Source of the DNA: Streptomyces sp. VRA16 Mangrove soil
GTDB lineage: Bacteria > Actinomycetota > Actinomycetes > Streptomycetales > Streptomycetaceae
Assembly: GCF_017377775.1 (NCBI RefSeq)
Contig: NZ_JAFVLN010000013.1
Span: forward strand, 1-64,000
Length of the DNA: 64,000 bases
Direction of reading: 5' to 3'
How positions within the stretch are numbered: position 1 is the stretch's first letter; each line of letters starts with the position of its first letter. Made by a program: the position numbers and the translations under genes. The notes under the pieces were generated by a model, which worked only from the letters and a program-made list of their open reading frames with translations, was not told the DNA's origin and searched no databases. Of this stretch, positions 1 through 7,740 are shown piece after piece.

Positions 1-650
1 TGGGGGGGGGGCGTGGAGTCGGCGCACGCGGCGGGGGTGTGGTGCGGCCGGGGGGTGACGGCCGCGGCCCCACCACCCGCAGCGTCCTCACCTTCGGCGA
101 CGCGCCGGTCAGCGCCGTCGTGCAGGACGGGGCGACGGGCGCGTACGCCCCCACCAGATCGCCGCCCGCGAGGACGGCGATGTCACCGGCGACGCGCGCC
201 TTCACCACCGTGTCCTTGGACGTGGCGACGCCGTTCCCGTCGACGAGCCGGAGGTGGGTGCCCGTGAAGGTGCCGGTGCAGGTCCCGTTCGCGCGTGTGG
301 CCTGCGCGAGACCCTCCCGGGACACCAGTCAGCCGGTTCTCTCCGTACGGGCCACGTGCACGTCGGCGTGTTCGGCGCCCGGGGCGTGCGTTCGCCAGGT
401 GCACGGGCTTGCGCTCACGGCGCCGCGGCTCTAACGGACTCGACCCGCCCGCTCGCCGAGGTCCGGGCGGCACTGGGGCTCCGCGACGCCTCCGCCGATA
501 AAGCCGCCGAACTCGACTGCTCAGAGACGGAGTTGACGGCCGGGGCGACGGTCCCGTACGCCGCCCCGGCCACCATGACGAGCGCGGCGGCGATCCCTGC
601 CCTGCGCCGCCCGGGCGAGGGGTGTCCGCGGCGGTTCGGGCGGTGGGGAT
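1..650 (-). pseudogene. degraded secreted or membrane protein remnant, runs off left edge
   Basis: No intact gene fits this stretch, but the minus strand carries two protein-like pieces in different frames. One, near 420-600, has a hydrophobic segment (AAALVMVAGAAYGTVAP) after an Arg-rich lead and then a Ser/Ala-rich stretch ending in a stop. The other, open from about 328 to the window edge, reads like a folded extracellular domain (for example GTFTGTHLRLVDGNGVATS) and ends in a Pro-rich tail near the G-run at the start of the window. The two could be a membrane-anchored protein broken by a frameshift and a nonsense codon. I do not recognise the family. Confidence 0.25.
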
Positions 651-725
651 CACGGTGCTGCGCGTGCGTCGTACGAGGCGGTCGTCACCGGCGGGCGAAA
701 GGTTGCCGGTGGCGGCACCGCTGGT

Positions 726-1865
726 TCACGTGTGCCGGTGATACGCCTTGTCGGCGATGTGCCACCGGTCGGCGGCGGGGTCCGTGCGCACGAGCAGGAA
801 GACGTCGGTGAAGGTGTCCGCGCCGTGCCGCAGGGTCATGGTCGCGGTGGCGACGGTGCCGTGGACGGAGACGGTGTCGAGGCGCCGGGTGCGGGCCGCC
901 TCGTCGGGGGCCGGCCGGCCGGGGAAGAGCCCGCAGTACTGGTCGAGGCTCCAGGAGACGAACGCGCCCTCCCGCATCCCTTGGATGTGCGCGCCCGGCA
1001 GGAACGCGGCTCGGAAGTGGGCGGGGTCGCCCGTGGCGTGGCCGCGGACGTAGGCACGGAGGGGTGCGAGGACGGCGGCGCGCACGGCGGGGGTGAGTGC
1101 GGCGACGGCGATGTCGCTGTCCCGGCCCACGTCGCCGGTGCCGGAGACGTCACGCAGCGGGACGTCCGTGGCGGCGGCCAGCAGGTCCGTGTCCTTGGCG
1201 AGCGCGCCCAGCGTGAAGTCGGCCGTCGCGGGCGGGAGTCGGCCTTCGAGCACGGCTCGTTTCCCGGCGACGAGGCCGCCCAGCCGGCCGAGTTCGAGCA
1301 CGTCGAGGACGAGCCCGCGCGGCAGCCCGAGGGCGTCGGCCTGGCGCAGGGTGTCACGCAGGGCGAGCACGGCTCCGGACAGGCTGTGGTTGGCGACGAG
1401 TTTGAGCGCGGCGGCGGTGGCGGCGTCGCCGACGGGCCGTACGGTGCCCAGCGCGTCCAGGGCGGGGCGGGCCAGGTTGAGCGCGGCCGGGTCGCAGGCG
1501 GCGGCGAGGATCCGCAGGGTGCCTGCGCGCACGGCGGGCACCGAGCCGAGTACCGGCGCGTGGACGTAGCGGGAGCCCGACTCCTGGGCCAGTTCGGCGG
1601 CTTCGGCGGGGGCGACGGTGGCGAGGTTCACCACCACACTGTCCGGGCGCAGTTCGGCGCGGGCCGCGTCGAGCACCTCCCGGCAGGCGGGTCCGTCGAA
1701 CAGGGCGAGGAGGACGAGACCGGCCTCGGCCACGGCGCCGCCCGGCGGTGAGCCGGTGGCCCGGTTCCAGCCGACGACGTCGAAGCCCTGCGCGGTGAGC
1801 CGTTCGGTGACGGCGCGGCCCATGCGGCCGAGCCCGAGGACGGCGATGGTGTGCGGTGCGTTCAT
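726..1865 (-). CDS. NAD(P)-dependent oxidoreductase fused to an NTF2-like (lumazine-binding-type) domain
   Basis: The N-terminal part (about residues 5-245) is a beta-hydroxyacid dehydrogenase/imine reductase-like protein: a Rossmann motif GLGRMG at the start, then an all-helical half. The C-terminal 120 residues resemble the putative lumazine-binding/SnoaL-like cone fold (WSLDQYCGLFPGRP, then a beta-rich end). Such enzymes reduce small acids or imines with NAD(P)H; the substrate is unknown. The fusion is unusual because both parts are normally separate proteins. It is divergent from a LysR gene, its likely regulator. ATG at 1865 was chosen over an in-frame GTG at 1874; neither has a clear ribosome binding site. 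Confidence 0.8.
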   Translation of the reverse strand: MNAPHTIAVLGLGRMGRAVTERLTAQGFDVVGWNRATGSPPGGAVAEAGLVLLALFDGPACREVLDAARAELRPDSVVVNLATVAPAEAAELAQESGSRYVHAPVLGSVPAVRAGTLRILAAACDPAALNLARPALDALGTVRPVGDAATAAALKLVANHSLSGAVLALRDTLRQADALGLPRGLVLDVLELGRLGGLVAGKRAVLEGRLPPATADFTLGALAKDTDLLAAATDVPLRDVSGTGDVGRDSDIAVAALTPAVRAAVLAPLRAYVRGHATGDPAHFRAAFLPGAHIQGMREGAFVSWSLDQYCGLFPGRPAPDEAARTRRLDTVSVHGTVATATMTLRHGADTFTDVFLLVRTDPAADRWHIADKAYHRHT

Positions 1866-1925
1866 GCGGGCCACGGTGGGCCAGGACCCCGTCCTGCGAC
1901 AAGCGCAGATCCGGCGGACGAGCTC

Positions 1926-1938
1926 TGCGCACGGCGCA
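1926..1938. promoter_or_regulatory. LysR-type T-N11-A box
   Basis: TGCGC-ACG-GCGCA is a perfect inverted repeat that fits the T-N11-A consensus of LysR-family binding sites. It lies in the 105 bp between the divergent reductase and LysR gene, 32 bp before the regulator's ATG. Binding is inferred. Confidence 0.5.
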
Positions 1939-1970
1939 TACCTGCTGCTCGCAGCGGTGATACTGGCGCC

Positions 1971-2870
1971 ATGGATCTTCAGGTGTGGCGAACGTTCGTG
2001 ACCGTGTGCCGGCTGGGATCACTGTCGGCGGCCGCGGCCGAGCTGCACCACACGCAGTCGGCGGTCTCCCGGCAGATCGCGGGGCTCGAACGGCAGCTGG
2101 GGGCACGGCTGGTGGAGCGGCACGCCCGTGGTGTGCGCCCGTCGCCCGCGGGTGAGGTGTTCCTGCGGCACGCACGGGCCGCCCTCGACGAGGCCGACCG
2201 CGCCGTGCGGGCGGTCCGGGACATGCGGGACGGCGCGACCGAGCGGCCGCTGCTCGTCGGGGCGACACCGTCGCTCGCGGCGGGCGTCGTCCCGGAGGCG
2301 ATCCGCGCGCTGCTCACGGAGGCGGGACCGCTGCGCTGGAGCCTACGCCCCGGCCTCAGCCCCCGGCTGCACCACGGGGTGATCGGCGGGGACCTCGATG
2401 TCGCCGTGGTCACGGACGCGCCGCCCGGACTGCCCGACGACGACCGCGTCGACCGGCGCTTCCTCGCTCTGGACGAGATGGTGGTCGTACTGCCGGCCGG
2501 CCACCGGCTGGCCGCGGGCTCCGGCTCGGTGTCCGTCCGGGAGCTGGCCGACGAGGTGTGGGCCGAGGACAACGACGGTTCGGCGGCCCTGCTGCGCGGC
2601 CACGCCGCCCGCGCCGGGGTCGTCGCCCGTGTCGATCTCACCGCCGCCGACCTGCTCGGCAAACTGGCGCTGGTCGCGACCGGGCACGCCGTCGCGCTGA
2701 TCCCCCGGGTCCTGACCCGCGCGCTGCGCACCGACGTGACGACGGTCCGGCTGGTCGACCCACCGACCCGGGGCCTCTACACGATCACTCCGCGCCGTGA
2801 CCCGCACCCGCGGGCGGCGGCGCTCCTGGAGCGGCTCGCGGCGGTGTGCGCCGCCGACCGGGACGGCTGA
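1971..2870 (+). CDS. LysR-family transcriptional regulator
   Basis: A 299-residue protein of usual LysR length. Residues 1-60 form the winged helix-turn-helix with the family signature (GSLSAAAAELHHTQSAVSRQ), and residues 90-290 the periplasmic-binding-protein-like effector domain. The start is ATG 1971, which gives the canonical MDLQVWRTFV beginning; upstream in-frame codons would add about 40 unrelated residues. It is divergent from the reductase fusion gene, with a T-N11-A dyad between them, so it most likely controls that gene and itself in response to a small metabolite. Confidence 0.9.
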   Translation: MDLQVWRTFVTVCRLGSLSAAAAELHHTQSAVSRQIAGLERQLGARLVERHARGVRPSPAGEVFLRHARAALDEADRAVRAVRDMRDGATERPLLVGATPSLAAGVVPEAIRALLTEAGPLRWSLRPGLSPRLHHGVIGGDLDVAVVTDAPPGLPDDDRVDRRFLALDEMVVVLPAGHRLAAGSGSVSVRELADEVWAEDNDGSAALLRGHAARAGVVARVDLTAADLLGKLALVATGHAVALIPRVLTRALRTDVTTVRLVDPPTRGLYTITPRRDPHPRAAALLERLAAVCAADRDG

Positions 2871-2929
2871 GGGGATCGCGCGCCGCGCGGGCGCCGTGCG
2901 CCCGCACGGCGGGGCGGACGCGAGGGGCA

Positions 2930-3780
2930 CGATGGACGGCACGGCACCCGGGAACGGCTCACCGATGCGCCGGCCGCGGCGGGTGTCGCCCGCGAGGACG
3001 TGCTCGTCCGTGAGGAGCTGGGCGGCAAGACCTTCGACACGGTGTGCCGGGTGCGGAGTTCGGGCGCGGACCAGGGCCCCGTGGTGAAGCTGGCCCCGAG
3101 GCGTCGCCACCTGCCCTCACGTACGAGCAGGTCGTCCTCAGGACGGAGGCCCGCTTCTACGAGCCGGCGTGGGAGGCGACCGCGGTCCCGCCGCGCGCCG
3201 AGTCGGGGCGGTACGTCGCCGAGCCGCACACCGTCAAGGGGACGCCTGCGGGTACCCGGCGCAGTCCGTCGGCCCGCTGCGGAGCACATGGCGTGAAGCC
3301 TTCCTCGCCATGGCCGGCGCCGCGCTGGGCGACGCCGACCGGTTGGGGTCCCGCTCCCCCGGCCGACGGACGAGATCCGTGAACTCTTCGCCGCGCAGGG
3401 CGATGCGCTCGACGCGGTGACCGTTCCGCACCTCGTCCCCTTCGATGTGTGGGGCGGCGACATCCTCGTCGACGGCGGGCACGTCAGCGCGCTCATCGAC
3501 GCCGAACGGGCTGTGTAGGGCGGCCTGTTGGCCGCTCGGCCGCGTTCGTGTCGCTCGCCCTCTTCCACGGCGTCGAGCGGGACGCCGCGTTCCCGGACCC
3601 TACCGGGAGGCGGGCGGACCGGCCGTCCTGGACGACCCGGGCCGGTCCCGCCTCACGTTCTGCCGCGCGTATCTGCGCCTGATCATGAGGCCGGAGGCGA
3701 CACCTCGACGGTTCGGTCCGCAACGGGCCGGTCGGCTTCGGAGGTACGCGCTGGAGCCGTTGGGGGTGCTGTGCGACGCG
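2930..3780 (+). pseudogene. aminoglycoside phosphotransferase-like (APH family) pseudogene
   Basis: Successive pieces of one kinase-like protein appear in order in different plus-strand frames: a nucleotide-binding N-lobe (DVLVREELGGKTFDTVCRV), a central piece (YEQVVLRTEARFYEP), WREAFLAMAG near 3290, the catalytic-loop region (HLVPFDVWGGDILVDGGHV followed by ALIDAERAV) near 3430-3515, then FVSLALFHGVERDAAFPDP and AVLDDPGRSRLTFCRAYLR toward 3680. At least four frame changes and a stop separate them, so the gene is dead. The Asp in the loop and the following LIDAER match the family's catalytic and Mg-binding region. The tail overlaps the convergent exporter gene. Confidence 0.65.
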
Positions 3781-5131
3781 TGGTCGTCAGCCACAGGCCG
3801 GTGAGCACGGCACCGGCCAGGGTGACGACACCCGCCACGACGAAGGCGCTGTCGAGGCCCGCCTCGAAGGTGGCGCCGCCGGACTGCCGGGAGCGGACCA
3901 CGGCCCCGAGGAGCGCGACGCCGAGCACTGCCCCGATCTGCCGGGTGGTGCTGCTGACGCCGGAGGCGAGGCCGCTCTCGCGGTGGCTGACGGCCAGGAC
4001 GGCGGCGCCGGTCAGCGGGGACATGGTCAGCGCGAAGCCGGTGCCGACGACGGCGAGCCGCCACCACACGTGCGCGTAGCCGGTGTCGGCGTGCACCAGG
4101 CCGAGGGCGAGCAGTCCGGCTCCGGCCAGCGCCAGGCCGCTTGTGACCACGGCCCGGAATCCGTACCGGGCGGCGAGCCGGCCCGCGAACGGGCTGACGA
4201 CCACCATGGCGAGCGACATCGGCAGGGTCTGCACGCCGGCCCGCAGCAGGGAGCTGCCCTGGACGTATACGAAGAACTGCGAGAAGAAGAACGACGACCC
4301 CATGAGCGCGAACCCGACCATGACCATGGCGGTGTTGGAGACGCTGAACAGCCGCCGGCGGAACAGGCGCGGCGGCAGCATCGGCGCGGAGCGGCGCCCC
4401 TCGACGGCGACGAAGGCGGCGAGGAGCACGGCCGCGACGGCGAAGCCGCCCAGGATCACCGGTGAGGTCCAGCCGCGCGCTCCGCCCTCGATCAGCGCGT
4501 AGGTCAGCGCGCCCACACCGAGGACGGACAGGACCGTGCCCGGGACGTCGAGCGCGGGCGCGTCCGGGTTGCGGGACTCGCCGAGCACGCGCAGACCGGC
4601 CGTCAGCAGGGCGATGCCGATGGGCACATTGACCAGGAAGATCGCGGGCCAGCCGTAGACCTGCGTCAGCACACCGCCGGCCACCGGCCCGGCGGCGAGG
4701 CCGATGCCGCTGAGCCCGGCCCACAGCCCGATCGCCCTGACCCGTTCGCGCGGCTCCGGATGGGCGGCCACCAGCAGCGCCAGCGAGGCGGGGCTCATCG
4801 CCGCGGCGCCGATCCCCTGCAGTACGCGGCCGGTCACCAGCATGCCGACGGAGTCGGCGGCGCTGCACATCAGCGACGCGGCCGTGAACACGGCGACGCC
4901 CGTCAGGTACACGCGCTTGCGGCCGAAGCGGTCGGCGAACACTCCGCCCGACAGCAGCAGCATGGCGACGAGCAGCACGTACGCGTCGACGATCCACTGG
5001 AGTCCGGTCAGTTCCGTGTGCAGACGGCGCTGCATGTCGGGCAGGGCCGCGCCGACGATCGTGTTGTCCAGCAGCACCATGAACTGCCCCAGGCAGGTCA
5101 CCGTGAGCAAAGTGGCCCGGTTCGACGCCAT
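3683..5131 (-). CDS. MFS drug exporter, DHA2 (EmrB/QacA) type, 14 membrane segments
   Basis: A 482-residue integral membrane protein. It opens with the hallmark QFMVLLDNTIVGAALPDM of the first helix and has the loop motif GGVFADRFGRKRVY between helices 2 and 3, followed by regular hydrophobic segments consistent with 14 helices. DHA2 proteins export lipophilic or cationic compounds by proton antiport. ATG 5131 was chosen because GGAGGGGG lies just upstream; longer starts would run into the operator. It is divergent from a TetR gene with two matching palindromes between them, so it is very likely repressed by that protein and induced by its substrate. Confidence 0.9.
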   Translation of the reverse strand: MASNRATLLTVTCLGQFMVLLDNTIVGAALPDMQRRLHTELTGLQWIVDAYVLLVAMLLLSGGVFADRFGRKRVYLTGVAVFTAASLMCSAADSVGMLVTGRVLQGIGAAAMSPASLALLVAAHPEPRERVRAIGLWAGLSGIGLAAGPVAGGVLTQVYGWPAIFLVNVPIGIALLTAGLRVLGESRNPDAPALDVPGTVLSVLGVGALTYALIEGGARGWTSPVILGGFAVAAVLLAAFVAVEGRRSAPMLPPRLFRRRLFSVSNTAMVMVGFALMGSSFFFSQFFVYVQGSSLLRAGVQTLPMSLAMVVVSPFAGRLAARYGFRAVVTSGLALAGAGLLALGLVHADTGYAHVWWRLAVVGTGFALTMSPLTGAAVLAVSHRESGLASGVSSTTRQIGAVLGVALLGAVVRSRQSGGATFEAGLDSAFVVAGVVTLAGAVLTGLWLTTTRRTAPPTAPARTSEADRPVADRTVEVSPPAS

Positions 5132-5150
5132 GATTCCCCCTCCACATCTA

Positions 5151-5171
5151 AACGCAGTCGTCGACTGCATT
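5151..5171. promoter_or_regulatory. operator 1 of the TetR/exporter pair
   Basis: AACGCA-N9-TGCATT, with an inner perfect palindrome GCAGTC-GTC-GACTGC. It is the near twin of the site at 5206-5226 and sits 20 bp upstream of the exporter ATG. The presumed ligand is the adjacent TetR protein. Confidence 0.65.
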
Positions 5172-5205
5172 AGGCGAGGGGGACTGTAGAGCACCCCCGC
5201 ACCCA

Positions 5206-5226
5206 AACGCAAGTACCGACTGCGTT
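5206..5226. promoter_or_regulatory. operator 2 of the TetR/exporter pair
   Basis: AACGCA-N9-TGCGTT, perfect outer arms, centred 55 bp from operator 1 and ending 12 bp before the TetR ATG. Two sites of one sequence class between divergent genes suggest joint control of both promoters. Confidence 0.65.
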
Positions 5227-5238
5227 AAGGTGGCTGCC

Positions 5239-5805
5239 ATGGAGGAAAAAGAACGATCCCGGCGCCCCGGCGGACGCAGCGCACGAGTCGGCGCGGCGGT
5301 GCATCAGGCCGTCACCGACCTGGTGGGCGAGCGGGGGTACGGCGGCTTCACCGTCGGCGACGTCGCGGCGCGCGCGGGTGTCGCCGACACCACCGTCTAC
5401 CGCCGCTGGGGCAGCCTGGAGACGCTGCTCACCGATGTGACGCTGACCCGCCTCAACACGCGGTCGCCGATGCCCGACACCGGCAGCGTGGCCGACGACC
5501 TGCGCAGGTACGCGGCGCAGGTGGCCCGGGAGATCACCGGCCCCGACGGCCTGGCGCTGCTCCAGCTGGCCGTCGCCCTGTCCGCCAGGGGCGAGGAGGG
5601 CACCCGGGCCCGCGACGGCCTCCTCGCCGAACGCCGCCGCCAGTTCGAGTCCATGCTCGACCGCGCCCGGGCCCGCGGCGAACACCCGCCCGCGGCCGAT
5701 GAGTTCTTCGACCACGTCATGGCCCCCATGTACATCCGCGTCCTGTTCGGCATGGGCCCGCTCACCGAGGAGTACGTCGACGGGCTGGTCGACCGGATGT
5801 TTTAG
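5239..5805 (+). CDS. TetR/AcrR-family repressor
   Basis: A 188-residue protein of usual TetR size. The helix-turn-helix lies at about residues 20-65 (GGFTVGDVAARAGVADTTV followed by YRRWGS), and the C-terminal half is the helical ligand-binding domain, like the TetR_C groups with a conserved VMAPMYIRVLFG segment near the end. ATG 5239 follows a weak AAGG; an in-frame GTG at 5230 is the alternative. It is divergent from the DHA2 exporter, with twin operators in the gap; the simplest reading is a drug-responsive repressor of the exporter and of itself. Confidence 0.9.
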   Translation: MEEKERSRRPGGRSARVGAAVHQAVTDLVGERGYGGFTVGDVAARAGVADTTVYRRWGSLETLLTDVTLTRLNTRSPMPDTGSVADDLRRYAAQVAREITGPDGLALLQLAVALSARGEEGTRARDGLLAERRRQFESMLDRARARGEHPPAADEFFDHVMAPMYIRVLFGMGPLTEEYVDGLVDRMF

Positions 5806-5818
5806 GACGACGGACGCT

Positions 5819-6418
5819 TCAGGGCGCGGCGAGTTCGACGGTGCGCACGGGTGTGGCCAGCCAGCGCGGGTCGAAGGCGACGCCCATGGTGCGCTCCATC
5901 AGCGCGAAGGACTCGGCGTTCAGGGTTCCCATGTGGAAGTCGACCCCTTGCGCCCAGGCGGGCACCTCGGGCCGCGGGTCCATCCAGTCCGCGTCCTCCA
6001 GCTCGAAGGGATCGAAGCTGCCGTCCAAGCGGCCGTCGCGGGCGCGCATGATCCCGTACCGCGCGTTCACGCTCGCGTACACGCTGAAGAAGTCACCGCC
6101 GCCCGCGGACACCCGCATGGCGATTTCCGGGACGGTCCCGTGGTATCCCCCGGCCTCCATGGTGACGACGTGCCGGCCGACGCCGAGGACGTGGAGGAGG
6201 CCGTAGACCTCGTGGAGCGAGGACGTCTGCTCTTCCTGGGCCCCGGTGAACGCCGCCGGGCGGGACGCCCCGGGATCGCCGCCGAAGGCCCGGATCACCT
6301 CGTCCTCCGTCTTCCCCGCGGTCACCGAGACGGTGTACGCGTCGAACTCGTCGGCATCGGCCCACGCGTACCGGGCGACCATGTCGTCCCAGCGCGCCCG
6401 GGATGCGGCGGCCGTCAC
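5819..6418 (-). CDS. DUF6461-like protein of unknown function
   Basis: A 199-residue soluble protein without signal peptide or membrane segments. It has conserved-looking Trp/Tyr/Gly motifs (ARYAWADADEFDAYTV, FFSVYASVNARYG, DGSFDPFELED). From memory it matches the actinobacterial family annotated as DUF6461, a group with no known activity. It starts with GTG 6418 inside the stop of the MerR gene (GTGA overlap), so the two are translationally coupled and probably act together. It could also be an immunity- or adaptor-type protein; nothing in the sequence decides this. Confidence 0.6.
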   Translation of the reverse strand: MTAAASRARWDDMVARYAWADADEFDAYTVSVTAGKTEDEVIRAFGGDPGASRPAAFTGAQEEQTSSLHEVYGLLHVLGVGRHVVTMEAGGYHGTVPEIAMRVSAGGGDFFSVYASVNARYGIMRARDGRLDGSFDPFELEDADWMDPRPEVPAWAQGVDFHMGTLNAESFALMERTMGVAFDPRWLATPVRTVELAAP

Positions 6419-7290
6419 GCGGTCGCCGCGAGCGCCCGTACCGCCCAGTCCAGGAACGGGACCGGGCTCTCCGGCTGGGGCCAGCCGTTGACCACCGCCA
6501 GGAGGCTCAGGTAGCGGGCCCTGCGGGGGTCGTTCATGGATTCCAGGCGAGGCAGGGGGTCGACGGTGCGGGCGCGGAGGGCAGTGATGATCGGGCGGGC
6601 CTCGGGGGACTCGGGGGTGATGCCGGCCGTCAGGGCCGGGGTCACCAGGCGGTGGACCTCCTCCGCCAGGGAGCGGGCGGCCGGGGACGCCAGGTCGGCG
6701 GCCAGGTCCGTCGCCAGGGTGCGCATCGCCGCGCGGAAGGCCTCGTCCTGGAGCAGTTCGGCCAGTTCCGCCCAGGCCTGGAGCTGCTCGGTCGTGGGGT
6801 CGGCGGGCAGTTCCGGGGTCAGGGAGCGGGCGATGCCGGGGAAGGCCGGGTGGGGTTCGGGGATGTCGAAGACCGCCGTCAGGAAGTCGTCGGTCAGGCG
6901 GCGTCGCTCCGCCTCGGAAAGTACGGTCAGCCGGTGCATGAGGTTCAGTTCCTCCGGTGTCGAGCCGCGCCGGGCCGCCGCCGCGAGCAGCGACTGCCTC
7001 AGCCGCAGGGTGCGGATCTGTACGTCGATGGCCTCGGCGTGGGCCGCCGCGACCTGGGCCATGGAAAGCTCCCGGTCCACGACGACCCGTCGGACGGTGG
7101 GCAGGTCGATGCCGAGTTCGCGCAGCGTGCGCACGAGGGCGAGCCGGGCCACGGCGTCGGTGTCGTAGAGCCGGTAGCCGGACGGGGTACGGCCGGCCGG
7201 GGTGACGATCCCGGTGTCGGAGTAGAACCGGATCGCCTTCACCGTGAGGCCGGTACGGCGGGCCAGCTCACCGATCGGGAAGGGCGTCAT
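6415..7290 (-). CDS. MerR-family transcriptional regulator
   Basis: A 291-residue regulator. The winged helix-turn-helix is at residues 4-70 (IGELARRTGLTVKAIRFYSD then GYRLYDTDAVARL), followed by the dimerisation helix. The C-terminal 180 residues form a long helical domain without Cys clusters, so it is not a metal sensor of the classical type; it may bind a small hydrophobic effector. Its start lies 4 bp after the stop of a decayed upstream gene, and its end overlaps the DUF6461-like gene, giving a small operon. Confidence 0.85.
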   Translation of the reverse strand: MTPFPIGELARRTGLTVKAIRFYSDTGIVTPAGRTPSGYRLYDTDAVARLALVRTLRELGIDLPTVRRVVVDRELSMAQVAAAHAEAIDVQIRTLRLRQSLLAAAARRGSTPEELNLMHRLTVLSEAERRRLTDDFLTAVFDIPEPHPAFPGIARSLTPELPADPTTEQLQAWAELAELLQDEAFRAAMRTLATDLAADLASPAARSLAEEVHRLVTPALTAGITPESPEARPIITALRARTVDPLPRLESMNDPRRARYLSLLAVVNGWPQPESPVPFLDWAVRALAATA

Positions 7291-7294
7291 GCGG

Positions 7295-7740
7295 TCATCG
7301 TGGCGTCTCCCCCTGCAGGAGACTCAACCGGGTCCTCAGCCGCGTACGGGAACAGCAGCACCCCCGCCGGGGTCAGCCTCACACGCCGCTCCCGGTCAGC
7401 CGGTCCGTGCTGTTCCGTGCTGTCCATTCATTGGTCGGTCGAACCCGTCAATGGGAGCTCGCGCAGGGCAGGTTCGGTGAGCGTCCCGGCGAGCGCCCGC
7501 GCGTAGCGGCCCGTGTGCAGGACCAGGAAGGGGCGGCTGTGGTACGGCCTGCGGGCGAGGTCGAGGGGGCCGCGAGGCCCGTCTCGTTCTGCACGCCCAC
7601 GCCACGGCGACGGGCACCTTCGCCCTGTACCGCAGAGCCGCGGGGGCGCTGTCGCCGCCGGACGGCTTCCTGCCTCCGGCGGCGGCCGCGCCGTTCCCAC
7701 CGGGCCCGCCGCGCAGCCGTCCGGGCCGGTTGACATCATG
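7295..7740 (-). pseudogene. decayed gene upstream of merR, DUF4037-like C-terminal remnant
   Basis: On the minus strand the piece YHSRPFLVLHTGRYARALAG, then TEPALRELPLTGSTDQ, is followed by a TGA at 7428-7430 and continues in the same frame as MDSTEQHG and a plausible tail, ending at 7295, five bases before the MerR start. That spacing is typical of a functioning operon, so the stop looks like a nonsense mutation, and upstream coding is frameshifted. The motif resembles, from memory, the C-terminal part of DUF4037 nucleotidyltransferase-type proteins (a VDQ-x-VDST pattern). The family assignment is weak; decay is clearer. Confidence 0.35.
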
